From the NCBI GenBank assembly GCA_946629405.1, contig CAMOXW010000205.1, forward strand, positions 1 through 11,933: a DNA stretch of 11,933 nt. Direction: 5' to 3'. The position numbers were made by a program, and so were the translations under genes. Origin of the DNA: an uncultured Ruminococcus sp. Lineage in GTDB: Bacteria; Bacillota_A; Clostridia; Oscillospirales; Ruminococcaceae. The notes below the pieces were generated by a model. It worked only from the letters and a program-made list of their open reading frames with translations, searched no databases and was not told where the DNA came from. Of this stretch, positions 1-7,738 are shown one piece after another (position 1 is the first letter of the stretch; every line of letters starts with the position of its first letter).

Positions 1-717
1 GGTTTTTCCGTTTATAACAAAGCAAGCGGAAGATTTGAATTCCGTCCCGGAGTTGCCTTCTGCAACCTCTTTCTCGCTGATGAGATAAACCGTACCTCCA
101 GTAAAACGCAGTCCGCGCTCCTTGAGCTTATGGAGGAAAAAAGCATCACAGTTGACGGAAATACCTACAAGCTCCCTGAGCCGTATACGGTCATCGCTAC
201 TCAGAACCCGATCGGCTCGGCAGGTACTCATAACCTCCCCGATTCTCAGCTTGACCGCTTCATGATAAAGCTAAGCATGGGCTATCCTGATTTTAGTGGA
301 GAGGTAGCTATTCTCCGGGCAAAATATAACTCAAATCCGCTTGAATCCGTACGCTCTGTCGCTGATGCTTCCTTCATCTCTGAGCTTCAGGAGCATATCG
401 CTAATATTTACGTTGATGACCGCATCTATGAGTATATCGTCGCTCTTGCGGCTGCAACAAGGAATCATCCGCTCGTAAAACTCGGAGTGAGTCCCCGCGG
501 TACCCTCGCACTTATGCAGATAGCTAAGGGCATCGCTGTTGCAATGGGCAGAGAGTACGTTATCCCGGATGATATCGGCTATATCTGCGCTGATGTTTTT
601 GAACACAGACTCATCCTGAATTCAAAGGCAAAGCTCTCCGATGCTACTCCTTCTGCAATAGTCTCGGAGATCCTAAGGACTGTTCCCGTGCCCGGTATCT
701 CAGAGCCGCAAAGGTAA
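1..717 (+). CDS. MoxR-family AAA+ ATPase, 5'-truncated by the window edge
   Basis: The reading frame is open from the first base, so the N-terminus (with the Walker A loop) lies outside the window; 238 residues are visible, against roughly 310-330 for the family. Visible features, in window residue numbering: a Walker B stretch NLFLADEINR (22-31) followed by the MoxR signature KTQSALLELMEE, a sensor-1 region VIATQNPIGSAGTHNLP, an arginine-finger-like QLDRFM, and a sensor-2-like SPRG in the C-terminal lid. An ATG at 130 falls inside the Walker B region and is therefore not the true start. MoxR ATPases are thought to act as chaperones that remodel or activate partner proteins, often encoded beside DUF58 or von Willebrand factor A proteins. 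The stop is 4 nt before the DUF58 gene, suggesting one operon. The family call is firm; the client protein is unknown. Confidence 0.95.
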   Translation, partial: GFSVYNKASGRFEFRPGVAFCNLFLADEINRTSSKTQSALLELMEEKSITVDGNTYKLPEPYTVIATQNPIGSAGTHNLPDSQLDRFMIKLSMGYPDFSGEVAILRAKYNSNPLESVRSVADASFISELQEHIANIYVDDRIYEYIVALAAATRNHPLVKLGVSPRGTLALMQIAKGIAVAMGREYVIPDDIGYICADVFEHRLILNSKAKLSDATPSAIVSEILRTVPVPGISEPQR

Positions 718-721
718 AGCT

Positions 722-1915
722 ATGCTGCTGTCAAAAATACTGTTTATACTTCTAATTCTAATATGCTCGGTCTTTTATATCCTCTATCTCTGGGACTTTG
801 CACTCGTTCTGCTCATCGTTATAACCGCTCTCCCAGCTGTGATGTTCATTACTACGCTGATCGCAAAGCACTGTATCCGCGCGGATTTTGCCCTGCAAAC
901 ATATTCCGTCGGCAAGAATACTAACTTCCCTGTTCAGCTCTGCATCAATAACAGCAGCATTTTTGCGATAGGAAAAGCCGAAGCTCATATCGAATACTAT
1001 AACCTGTTCAGCAACAGTATTTCGTCATTCGATATATATATGCCCATTCAGGCGCGTAACTCGCAGCGCATGACGTTCAGTCTGAGCTCGGATTACTGCG
1101 GTACTATCATAATCAGAACTGCCTATATCAATATTTTCGACCCGCTGAGGATCTTCCGTTTCAGAACTTGCAGGAATATCCAGACTCAGGTGACCGTCAC
1201 TCCTGAAGTGCATGAGATCGACGGTGTCATCGCCGAAAACAACTTCACCGACGAGGAGAGCAATATCTTCTCCGAAAACAAGCCCGGTGACGATCCATCT
1301 GAGGTCTTTGGCCTGAGAGAATATATTCCCGGCGATAAGCTCAACAGGATCCACTGGAAACTAAGCTCAAAGAAGGATGAACTGATCGTCAAGGAATACA
1401 GCCTTCCTGTGGATGCACCATGTACGGTTTTTGCCGATCTTAAATGCTATGACGATTCAGAGAATACTCTGAAAGTATTTGATGCTCTTGTCGAAACTGT
1501 GATCTCTGTCTCGCACTTCCTTGTCAGCAGCGAACGCCTGCACAGGCTCGTCTTCTTCAACGCAAAGCTGAACACCTTCACGGAAAAAATAATCACAGGC
1601 TTTGATGAACTGAATTCCGCTGCCGCGGAGCTTATCTCATCATTCAATGACAATCTTTCGTGCGGTGACCCATCTGCTTATCTCTCTGAAAATGCCGCTA
1701 AGCCGGTATCATCGTTCACCTATATCACCTCCTCGGCTGACGGCAGAGCACTCTCACTCATATCCGACGAGGTCTTCGCGGACATAAAGAACGCCATCAT
1801 CATACTGCCGTCAGCAAATGCGAGGTTCACAGCGAATGGAGCAGGAGAAGATATAAACCTCATTCCTGTCTATGCAGGACATATCTCCGCTTCCATAAAG
1901 GAAATTGAGTTATAA
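722..1915 (+). CDS. DUF58 domain membrane protein
   Basis: A 397-residue protein with a short N-terminus, then two closely spaced hydrophobic segments (about residues 5-23 and 27-48), and a soluble remainder. The DUF58 hallmark lies at about residues 194-227: FGLREYIPGDKLNRIHWK followed by a short basic stretch and VKEYSLP. The downstream part looks like a degenerate von Willebrand A fold (TVFADLKCY, then helical segments), which is typical of the family. The start is supported by an AAAGG Shine-Dalgarno sequence at 710-714, inside the end of the upstream gene. The last stop base is shared with the next start (TAATG), which implies translational coupling to the transglutaminase gene. Family knowledge: DUF58 proteins accompany MoxR ATPases. 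Inference: it is the membrane-anchored partner or client of the upstream ATPase. The exact function is not known. Confidence 0.92.
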   Translation: MLLSKILFILLILICSVFYILYLWDFALVLLIVITALPAVMFITTLIAKHCIRADFALQTYSVGKNTNFPVQLCINNSSIFAIGKAEAHIEYYNLFSNSISSFDIYMPIQARNSQRMTFSLSSDYCGTIIIRTAYINIFDPLRIFRFRTCRNIQTQVTVTPEVHEIDGVIAENNFTDEESNIFSENKPGDDPSEVFGLREYIPGDKLNRIHWKLSSKKDELIVKEYSLPVDAPCTVFADLKCYDDSENTLKVFDALVETVISVSHFLVSSERLHRLVFFNAKLNTFTEKIITGFDELNSAAAELISSFNDNLSCGDPSAYLSENAAKPVSSFTYITSSADGRALSLISDEVFADIKNAIIILPSANARFTANGAGEDINLIPVYAGHISASIKEIEL

Positions 1916-4527
1916 TGAAAAACAGATCGGAAAACAACAATAACGGTATTATTATCTGCGACAGCATTGTTATGTCTGTCAGAAAAAAGAAAACTGATCT
2001 CCGGCTCCCGGTGGCAGTGATGCTCGCTCTTTGCGGTTATATTTCTGTTATAATGTCATTCCTCGGTATGTTCAGCCTGAACTACAGCCGGGCGGCGCTT
2101 GTAACTGCGGTATGCGGCTTTTCTCTTTTCTACATCATCCTTACCTTAACAGGCGGAAGAGCTCTCTGGGTATATGCAGGGTCTATACTCGTATTCACGG
2201 CGGCCGCTGTGAGAAAACGCAGGTATATACGCGAGGGATTCAAGTTCGTATACAACATTATATACCGCAAGGCCTACCACACCGATATCAGCTATTACAA
2301 GTACGTCGAAGCCGACGATGAGCGCAAAGCTGTTACGATACTTCTTGTGTTCGGTGTATGGCTGCTCGCGGCGGTGATATACTACTTCACAATATCCCGG
2401 CCGAACCCTGTGCTGCCGCTGCTTGTCACCTTCCCTGTCATCGAGGTCGGTCTTTATAACGGCATCGAGATACAGGTATTCTGGGGAATGCTCGTTGTAG
2501 CCTACTGGCTTTCACTGCTTGCAATGTCGATGATAGACGTCGGAGAATACACAGGTGGTACTGGCGGATTCGTAAGAAGGGATGATCTTTTTTTCCCAAA
2601 AAGACAGATGAAACTGAAAGTCACGGAGCGCTGCGGCGCGTTTATCGTTGCCTGTGTAATGCTGCTGTCATTCGCCTCTGTCGCATATCTGAGGATAACT
2701 AACTATGAGCGCAGCGAAAAGCTCAACGAGAAGCGAAGGAATATCACAGAAGCCTTCGACGCCTTTTCCTTTGACGATCTGCCTTCAAGCCTTGCAAGAC
2801 TCTCGGAGGCATTCGGCTTTACCTTCTGGACCGACAAGGAAAGACTCGGAAGCAGCGGAAGCATTAGCTATGATAACAAAACTGAGCTTGTGGCTTCATT
2901 TGCTGATGTATGCAGCGGCGCCGTTTATCTCAAGAATTCTAACAGCGCTGTATATAAAGACAACAAGTGGAAGTCTCTGAGCAGCAGCACTTACAAGGCA
3001 CCAGTCTTCGATAAATTCGCTGGATACGGTGTATCTCCGCAGCTTTTTTACGGTATCCTTGCCTCGATAATATACCCTAACCGTCCGGAAAACAGCCTGA
3101 CCATTGTTCCGGCAGATAAGGATGATGATTTCTATGCGCCCTACGGCGTAAAAGCTAACGGTTTGCTTACCTGTACCGGAGATACTCTTGTAAAGACAAG
3201 TTCAAATTCTGAACAAAAATATGATTTCAGCTACATGAGTTCAACCGAAGTTATAAACACCGTGACCTATGACCCGGCACTCATCCATCCTTCAGTTGAA
3301 TATGATGATTCAAACATTAATATGTCAGATATCTACGGCGGCTTCGAGAACTTTCTCGCTTATTACGAAGGTCCTGAAAACAGCGTAATGTCCCTTGAAC
3401 GTGAATACCGCGATTTTGTCTATGAGAACTATCTTCAGATCCCTGACAACAGAAGTATGGATGAGGTGAGAAAAGCATATTCCTCCGTGCTGAACAGCGC
3501 CGGCGGCGATATGTCTATGACTGCCCGTCTGAGTGTCCTCAATGCTATCCGCGATAAGATGCGCCGGGATTCGGAATACACACTTTCGCCTGGAAAAACT
3601 CCCGCGAGCCGTGATTTTGTCAACTATTTCCTGCTCGAAAATCATAAGGGCTACTGCGTACACTATGCAACTGCCGGAGTTATACTTGCGAGAATGGCCG
3701 GCATCCCTGCACGTTATGCTACCGGATATGTCATTGTAAGTTCTGATTTCAATAATGCCAGAAGAAATCCCGACGGCTCATATGAGCTTGAGGTCAAGGA
3801 CAACCGCAGTCACGCATGGACCGAGATATACATCGACGGCTTCGGATGGGTACCCTTTGAGTTCACAGCAGGCTATTCCGAAAACTCGATACAGATTGGC
3901 GGACGTTCTGTTGAACCGACACAGACCGGTACTGCAACAACTACAACTGCCGCGGTAACATCTGCCGTAACCACAACGACAACTAACGGCATGGCAGCGT
4001 CACAGACAACTTCCGCGCGTGTCACGACTTTGCCCTCAACTATGGCCTCAACTCAGCCTTCTGCTTCCTCAGACAGCAGCGGAGGTGGAATTCCAAAAGC
4101 GGCGAAATATATCATAGCGGTAATACTTGCCATCGCTGCAATGCTCGCTGCTGTTGCCATAAGGCGAAGGCTTATACTTGATAAGCGCGAAAAACAGCTC
4201 AATACCGGTAATAGCGATAAGCGTATACAGAGCGCTTACACCTATACAATGCAGCTTCTCGGGTACATCGGCATTTCACAGGCTGATATGAACTATACCG
4301 ACTTTGCAGCAAAGGTCGAGGAGCTTATCGGCGGAGATCATATCAAAAGCGGAAGCTTCAGGCGGCTTATGGAGATCTCTCTCAGTTCAGCTTTCAGCAG
4401 CACCCCTGCTTCTGATGAGGATATCATATCGTGTATCGCCACCGCAAAGGCTCTCGCTGCAAGCATTTACAATAAGGCTGGGTTTACTGAAAAACTTAGT
4501 CTGAAATATTTCAAAGCACTGTACTAA
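1915..4527 (+). CDS. Multi-spanning membrane protein with extracellular transglutaminase-like domain (TgpA-like architecture)
   Basis: An 870-residue protein. About seven hydrophobic segments occupy roughly residues 32-260, followed by an extracellular region (about 261-731), one more membrane segment (about 732-751) and a cytoplasmic tail of about 120 residues resembling the DUF4129-type tail of TgpA proteins. The transglutaminase core contains HKGYCVHYATAGVILARMAG with the presumed nucleophile Cys581, then RSHAWTEIYI with His633, then GWVPFEFT. The third triad position, usually Asp (DPT in relatives), is Glu649 here. A Thr/Ser/Ala-rich linker (about 669-722) joins the enzyme domain to the last membrane segment and resembles a wall-spanning or glycosylatable spacer. 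The start at 1915 overlaps the DUF58 stop and has AAAGGAA at 1897-1903; a Met at codon 20 has no such site. The reaction could be cross-linking, proteolysis or amide hydrolysis on surface proteins or peptidoglycan, and the sequence does not decide which. Confidence 0.92.
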   Translation: MKNRSENNNNGIIICDSIVMSVRKKKTDLRLPVAVMLALCGYISVIMSFLGMFSLNYSRAALVTAVCGFSLFYIILTLTGGRALWVYAGSILVFTAAAVRKRRYIREGFKFVYNIIYRKAYHTDISYYKYVEADDERKAVTILLVFGVWLLAAVIYYFTISRPNPVLPLLVTFPVIEVGLYNGIEIQVFWGMLVVAYWLSLLAMSMIDVGEYTGGTGGFVRRDDLFFPKRQMKLKVTERCGAFIVACVMLLSFASVAYLRITNYERSEKLNEKRRNITEAFDAFSFDDLPSSLARLSEAFGFTFWTDKERLGSSGSISYDNKTELVASFADVCSGAVYLKNSNSAVYKDNKWKSLSSSTYKAPVFDKFAGYGVSPQLFYGILASIIYPNRPENSLTIVPADKDDDFYAPYGVKANGLLTCTGDTLVKTSSNSEQKYDFSYMSSTEVINTVTYDPALIHPSVEYDDSNINMSDIYGGFENFLAYYEGPENSVMSLEREYRDFVYENYLQIPDNRSMDEVRKAYSSVLNSAGGDMSMTARLSVLNAIRDKMRRDSEYTLSPGKTPASRDFVNYFLLENHKGYCVHYATAGVILARMAGIPARYATGYVIVSSDFNNARRNPDGSYELEVKDNRSHAWTEIYIDGFGWVPFEFTAGYSENSIQIGGRSVEPTQTGTATTTTAAVTSAVTTTTTNGMAASQTTSARVTTLPSTMASTQPSASSDSSGGGIPKAAKYIIAVILAIAAMLAAVAIRRRLILDKREKQLNTGNSDKRIQSAYTYTMQLLGYIGISQADMNYTDFAAKVEELIGGDHIKSGSFRRLMEISLSSAFSSTPASDEDIISCIATAKALAASIYNKAGFTEKLSLKYFKALY

Positions 4528-4532
4528 GGAGG
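4526..4532 (+). promoter_or_regulatory. Ribosome binding site overlapping the upstream stop codon
   Basis: AAGGAGG begins within the TAA stop of the transglutaminase gene and sits 7 nt before the ATG at 4540. It fixes the start of the DUF308-like gene and lets terminating ribosomes re-initiate, which supports membership of the same operon. Confidence 0.85.
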
Positions 4533-4539
4533 TACTACC

Positions 4540-5076
4540 ATGAAAATCAGCAATTCAGGTTTCATCACAAAAGGCGTGATTTATCTCATCAGCGGCGCAC
4601 TGATCGCATTCTTTCCCGGGATAATATCGTGGATTTTCTACATTACCGGAGGAATAATCATACTTGCAAGCATTTTTATGCTGATAGGAGGTGCGAGCTC
4701 AGGTGTTGACGGTACGCTCCTTGGCGGAAGCATCGCAGGAGTTATTATCGGTGCGATAATTATGCTGATACCGCGTATAATTTCTGTGGGCATTCCGATC
4801 GCAGCCGGAATAATCTTTATCATTTCCGGTATTTCAAGACTGATAAGCTCATTGAAATCCGAAAGCTCACAGAACATAAAAACTGCCGGTATAGTATTCG
4901 GAATAGTCCTTGCGTTATTCGGCGCTTTTCTTCTGTTCAATCCGTTCAAGGCAAGCAGGATAATCCGTATCGTTATCGGGCTCATGCTTATTGTTCTCAG
5001 TGTGTTCAATTTCTATGCAGCACACGTTGTTCATCAGCGCAATAAGGATTCAGTTCCGGACATGATAGATGTCTGA
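4540..5076 (+). CDS. DUF308 / HdeD-like small integral membrane protein
   Basis: A 178-residue, very hydrophobic protein rich in Ile, Gly and Ala, with about six membrane segments arranged as short Gly-rich hairpins (for example GVIYLISGALIAFFPGII, IAGVIIGAIIMLIPRII, and a later LALFGAFLLFNPF). This repeated pattern of helix pairs, with a NPF/FPG-like turn and a short charged C-terminus, is what the DUF308 (HdeD) family looks like. HdeD in E. coli is linked to acid resistance at high cell density, but most DUF308 members have no known job, so no acid-stress role is claimed. It has a strong ribosome binding site, lies 12 nt after the transglutaminase stop, and is the last gene before a terminator. 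It is therefore the final gene of the MoxR-DUF58-transglutaminase block or a passenger in it. Confidence 0.82.
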   Translation: MKISNSGFITKGVIYLISGALIAFFPGIISWIFYITGGIIILASIFMLIGGASSGVDGTLLGGSIAGVIIGAIIMLIPRIISVGIPIAAGIIFIISGISRLISSLKSESSQNIKTAGIVFGIVLALFGAFLLFNPFKASRIIRIVIGLMLIVLSVFNFYAAHVVHQRNKDSVPDMIDV

Positions 5077-5091
5077 TAAGAATAATAGTTT

Positions 5092-5126
5092 TCCCCCTGG
5101 AGCATCTGCCTCAGGGGGAGTTTTTT
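5092..5126 (+). terminator. Rho-independent terminator of the plus-strand operon
   Basis: TCCCCCTG (5092-5099) pairs perfectly with CAGGGGGA (5112-5119) across a 12-nt loop, followed by G and six T (5121-5126). It lies 15 nt after the stop of the DUF308-like gene. Read on the minus strand, the stem is followed by A residues rather than T, so it acts only on plus-strand transcription. Confidence 0.9.
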
Positions 5127-5134
5127 GCAAAATT

Positions 5135-5169
5135 AAAGCGGCTGAACGATAACAGCCGCTTTGTTTTTA
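5135..5169. terminator. Second hairpin, probably a bidirectional terminator between convergent operons
   Basis: A perfect 10-bp stem, AAAGCGGCTG (5135-5144) with CAGCCGCTTT (5153-5162), encloses an 8-nt loop. On the plus strand it is followed by GTTTTTA; on the minus strand by AATTTTGC. On the minus strand the stem starts 4 nt after the glgA stop, so it is the natural end of the glycogen operon. On the plus strand it backs up the stronger terminator just upstream. Confidence 0.85.
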
Positions 5170-6585
5170 TGAATTCATAAGCTCTTGATAATTCTCGATA
5201 TAGATATCCGCTGAAGCCTTCCAGCTATAGTCGCAGTTCATGGCATTCCGCATAAGCTTTTCCCATACCGGCTTGTTGTCATAGTCATTTTTTGCACGCC
5301 GGATAGCATCAAGCATATCGTTTGCATTATACGTCTTGAAGGTGAAGCCGTTGCCGTCAACACCGCCGTTATCGCGGACAGTGTCTCTAAGACCTCCGGT
5401 CTCGCGTACTATCGGGATCGTGCCGTAGCGCATCGATATCATCTGTGCAAGGCCGCATGGCTCACTCTGTGAAGGCATAAGGAACATATCCGAGCCAGCG
5501 TATATCTTACGCGAAAGCTCATGTACAAATCCGAGAGTTACAGATACTTTGCCGGGAAAGCGTGCAGCCATTTCGCGGAAAAAGTCTTCATAGATCTTTT
5601 CGCCGCTTCCGAGCACAGCAAACTTCATACCCATACCGACTATCTCTTCCATAACACAGCGTATCAGGTCAATACCCTTATGGTTCACAAACCTCGTAAC
5701 TATGCCGATAATAGGCTCGTTACCCTGTTCGAGACCAAGCTCCTCGCAAAGAGCCTGCTTACATATTCTTTTGCCGGAGAGATCATCAGCACTGAAGTGA
5801 CCGGCAATAGCCGGGTCAGACTCAGGTGAATATAGATCTGTGTCGATGCCATTGAGGATTCCGCGCAGCTTGTACTGCTTTGTGACGAGTATGCGGTCAA
5901 GGCTGTGAGCGTACCACGGGTCGAGAATTTCCCACGCATAGCTCGGACTTACTGTTGTTATCCTGTCAGCAGCCTCAATAGCGCCCTTCATCATATTTAT
6001 ATACCCATCATATTCGAGAATATTGGCGTTATACATAGGGATACCCATGACTTCATTGAGAATTTCCCTGCCGTACTTACCCTGATACTCGATATTGTGT
6101 ATAGTAAATACATTCTTTATGCCGTCGTAGCCCTGCTGGTACTTGTAGTAAACATTGTAGTAGACAGGGATAAGAGCGGTCTGCCAATCGTTTGAATGGA
6201 TGATATCAGGCTTGAAGTCGATGTATTTCAGCATTTCAAGGACTGCCCTGTCAAAGAAGACAAACCTTTCGCAGTCATCATAGAAGCCGTAAAGGCCATC
6301 GCGTGAGAAATAGTATTCGTTGTCGATGAAGTAATAAGTAATGCCGTTCCATTCGGATTCAAATATCCCGCAGTATTGCTTGCGCCACGAAACATCAACA
6401 GTGATATTCTTAACGAAGGTCATTTTCTCGCGGAATTCAGGGCTTATGCTCTTATAGAGCGGTATGACTATACAGCATTCATGCCCTGCGGCATGGATAG
6501 TCTTCGGCAGCGAGCCAACAACATCGGCAAGCCCTCCGGAGGCTGCATACGGAACAGCTTCACTTGCAGCAAACAATATTTTCAT
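5167..6585 (-). CDS. glgA: Glycogen synthase (ADP-glucose:glucan glucosyltransferase, GT5)
   Basis: A full-length 472-residue GT-B enzyme (bacterial GlgA is usually about 475-490) that transfers glucose from ADP-glucose to the non-reducing end of alpha-1,4-glucan in the cytoplasm. The N-terminal starch-synthase catalytic domain holds SEAVPYAASGGLADV (8-22), PDIIHSNDWQTAL, VFTIHNIEYQG and VSPSYAWEI. The C-terminal GT1-type domain holds GILNGIDTDLYSP, IVTRFVNHKGIDL and the donor-site block MPSQSEPCGLAQM with RETGGLRDTV. Position 15, the Lys of the KxGGL motif in E. coli GlgA, is Ala here. The start at 6585 is preceded by GGTGATC, which pairs with the 16S rRNA tail, and lies 15 nt after the glgD stop. 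It is the last gene of the operon, ending at a hairpin. Identity is secure. Confidence 0.97.
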   Translation of the reverse strand: MKILFAASEAVPYAASGGLADVVGSLPKTIHAAGHECCIVIPLYKSISPEFREKMTFVKNITVDVSWRKQYCGIFESEWNGITYYFIDNEYYFSRDGLYGFYDDCERFVFFDRAVLEMLKYIDFKPDIIHSNDWQTALIPVYYNVYYKYQQGYDGIKNVFTIHNIEYQGKYGREILNEVMGIPMYNANILEYDGYINMMKGAIEAADRITTVSPSYAWEILDPWYAHSLDRILVTKQYKLRGILNGIDTDLYSPESDPAIAGHFSADDLSGKRICKQALCEELGLEQGNEPIIGIVTRFVNHKGIDLIRCVMEEIVGMGMKFAVLGSGEKIYEDFFREMAARFPGKVSVTLGFVHELSRKIYAGSDMFLMPSQSEPCGLAQMISMRYGTIPIVRETGGLRDTVRDNGGVDGNGFTFKTYNANDMLDAIRRAKNDYDNKPVWEKLMRNAMNCDYSWKASADIYIENYQELMNS

Positions 6586-6589
6586 AGCA

Positions 6590-6596
6590 GATCACC
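6590..6596 (-). promoter_or_regulatory. Shifted Shine-Dalgarno sequence of glgA
   Basis: On the minus strand the 15-nt gap reads CGGCGGTGATCTGCT before the ATG. GGTGATC is complementary to the GATCACC just 5' of the usual CCTCC core at the 16S rRNA 3' end. The site therefore uses the neighbouring part of the anti-SD and sits only 4 nt from the start, unlike the AGGAGG sites of the other glg genes. This may set a different GlgA translation level (inference). Confidence 0.6.
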
Positions 6597-6600
6597 GCCG

Positions 6601-7722
6601 TTAAATCTTTCCGTCCTTACCGATATACAGCGGATAAGTCTCCGAACCTGTGAGGACCTTTTCGCTGCTTATCTCTACATTCTTATCAGTTATAACCGAG
6701 GAAATATTGCACTTGCTTCCTACTCTTGTACCCTGAAGGAGCACGCAGTTCTTGACGACAGTTCCCTTGCCGACCCTGACACCTCTGAAGAGTATCGAAT
6801 TCTCGACTGTTCCCTCGATTACGCAGCCGTCAGCGATGAGGGAGTTCTTGACGTTCGACTCGAGGCCATACTTTACAGGACCATTATCGCCAATCTTGGT
6901 GTATACGGGAAGATTGTTCTTGAAAAGTGCCTTTCTCTTGTCCGAATTGAGCAGGAGCATATTTGCCTGATAGTAGCTCTGAACACTGTCTATCCTTGTG
7001 AAGAAATCCTTGTGCTCATAACCCATGATCTTGTACTCATCCTTCTTGCCCTGAAGTATCTCACGGGTGAAGCTGTACTGATTGCGGCTCGCAGCTTCAA
7101 AAACTATCTTCTTCAGGAAGTCCTTGCTGATGATGAACATTTCGAGCCAAAGATTGCACTCGCCGGAGATCTGGGGATTCACAAGAACGTCCTTGAGGCG
7201 GTTATCTTCGGAAAACTCAAGAATAGTAGCACAGGAATTCTTCTCGCTGTCGTACATGCCCTTGCTGTATACAAGGGTGATATCAGACTCATTAGCCATA
7301 TGCTGCTTGAGTATCGGGTTGAAATCAATTGTCGTGATAATGTCGCAATTGGACATTATCACATACTTTGCTGAGGAATGCTCAACGAAGCTCCAGATAT
7401 TATTAAGGGCATCAAGTCTGCCCTTGTAGATGCCGCCGGTCTGACTGTATGGCGGAAGCAGATGCAGACCTCCCTTCTTACGAGAAAGATCCCAGTCACG
7501 ACCTGATCCGAGGTGATCAAGCAGTGAGCCGTAATTTGATTTTGTTATAACGCCGACCTCTGCCACACTTGAATTCACCATATTAGAAAGCGGGAAGTCG
7601 ATCAGGCGGTAACGTCCCCCGAAAGGTATTGATCCCATAGTTCGCTGCTTGGTAAGCTCGCTTACATATGAATCGTGCATACTTGCAAAAATAAGTCCTA
7701 AAACATTGTAATTAACACTCAT
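6601..7722 (-). CDS. glgD: Glucose-1-phosphate adenylyltransferase-like subunit GlgD (probably regulatory)
   Basis: A 373-residue paralogue of GlgC: N-terminal nucleotidyltransferase-like domain with [13 protein letters not shown] (35-47), then a C-terminal left-handed beta-helix with hexapeptide repeats (NSLIADGCVIEGTVENSILF and following). The catalytic hallmarks of GlgC are degraded. The AGGxGxRL nucleotide loop is replaced by FASMHDSYVSEL, the EGTANA segment becomes KGRLDA, and the VEKP lysine is replaced (DVLVNP). Family knowledge: in Firmicutes GlgD is inactive alone and modulates GlgC in a GlgC/GlgD hetero-oligomer. An upstream in-frame start at 7773 is possible, but it would overlap glgC and lacks a ribosome binding site. 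The ATG at 7722 has GGAGGAG correctly placed and matches family N-termini, so it is preferred. Confidence 0.94.
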   Translation of the reverse strand: MSVNYNVLGLIFASMHDSYVSELTKQRTMGSIPFGGRYRLIDFPLSNMVNSSVAEVGVITKSNYGSLLDHLGSGRDWDLSRKKGGLHLLPPYSQTGGIYKGRLDALNNIWSFVEHSSAKYVIMSNCDIITTIDFNPILKQHMANESDITLVYSKGMYDSEKNSCATILEFSEDNRLKDVLVNPQISGECNLWLEMFIISKDFLKKIVFEAASRNQYSFTREILQGKKDEYKIMGYEHKDFFTRIDSVQSYYQANMLLLNSDKRKALFKNNLPVYTKIGDNGPVKYGLESNVKNSLIADGCVIEGTVENSILFRGVRVGKGTVVKNCVLLQGTRVGSKCNISSVITDKNVEISSEKVLTGSETYPLYIGKDGKI

Positions 7723-7729
7723 ACTACAA

Positions 7730-7736
7730 CTCCTCC
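7730..7736 (-). promoter_or_regulatory. Ribosome binding site that decides the glgD start
   Basis: On the minus strand GGAGGAG lies 7 nt before the ATG at 7722, inside the 16-nt gap after the glgC stop. It supports the internal Met over the longer reading frame beginning at 7773. Confidence 0.85.
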
Positions 7737-7738
7737 GA

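Noticed and set aside
130..132. ATG at 130 as the start of the MoxR gene
   Set aside because: The frame is open to base 1 and the upstream residues encode the conserved Walker B region, so the gene begins before the window.
6376..7374. A 332-codon open frame on the plus strand, antisense to glgA and glgD
   Set aside because: It runs opposite two certain genes whose motifs are intact and straddles their junction. It shows no recognisable domain and no ribosome binding site was identified. Long antisense frames are expected opposite genes with this codon usage.
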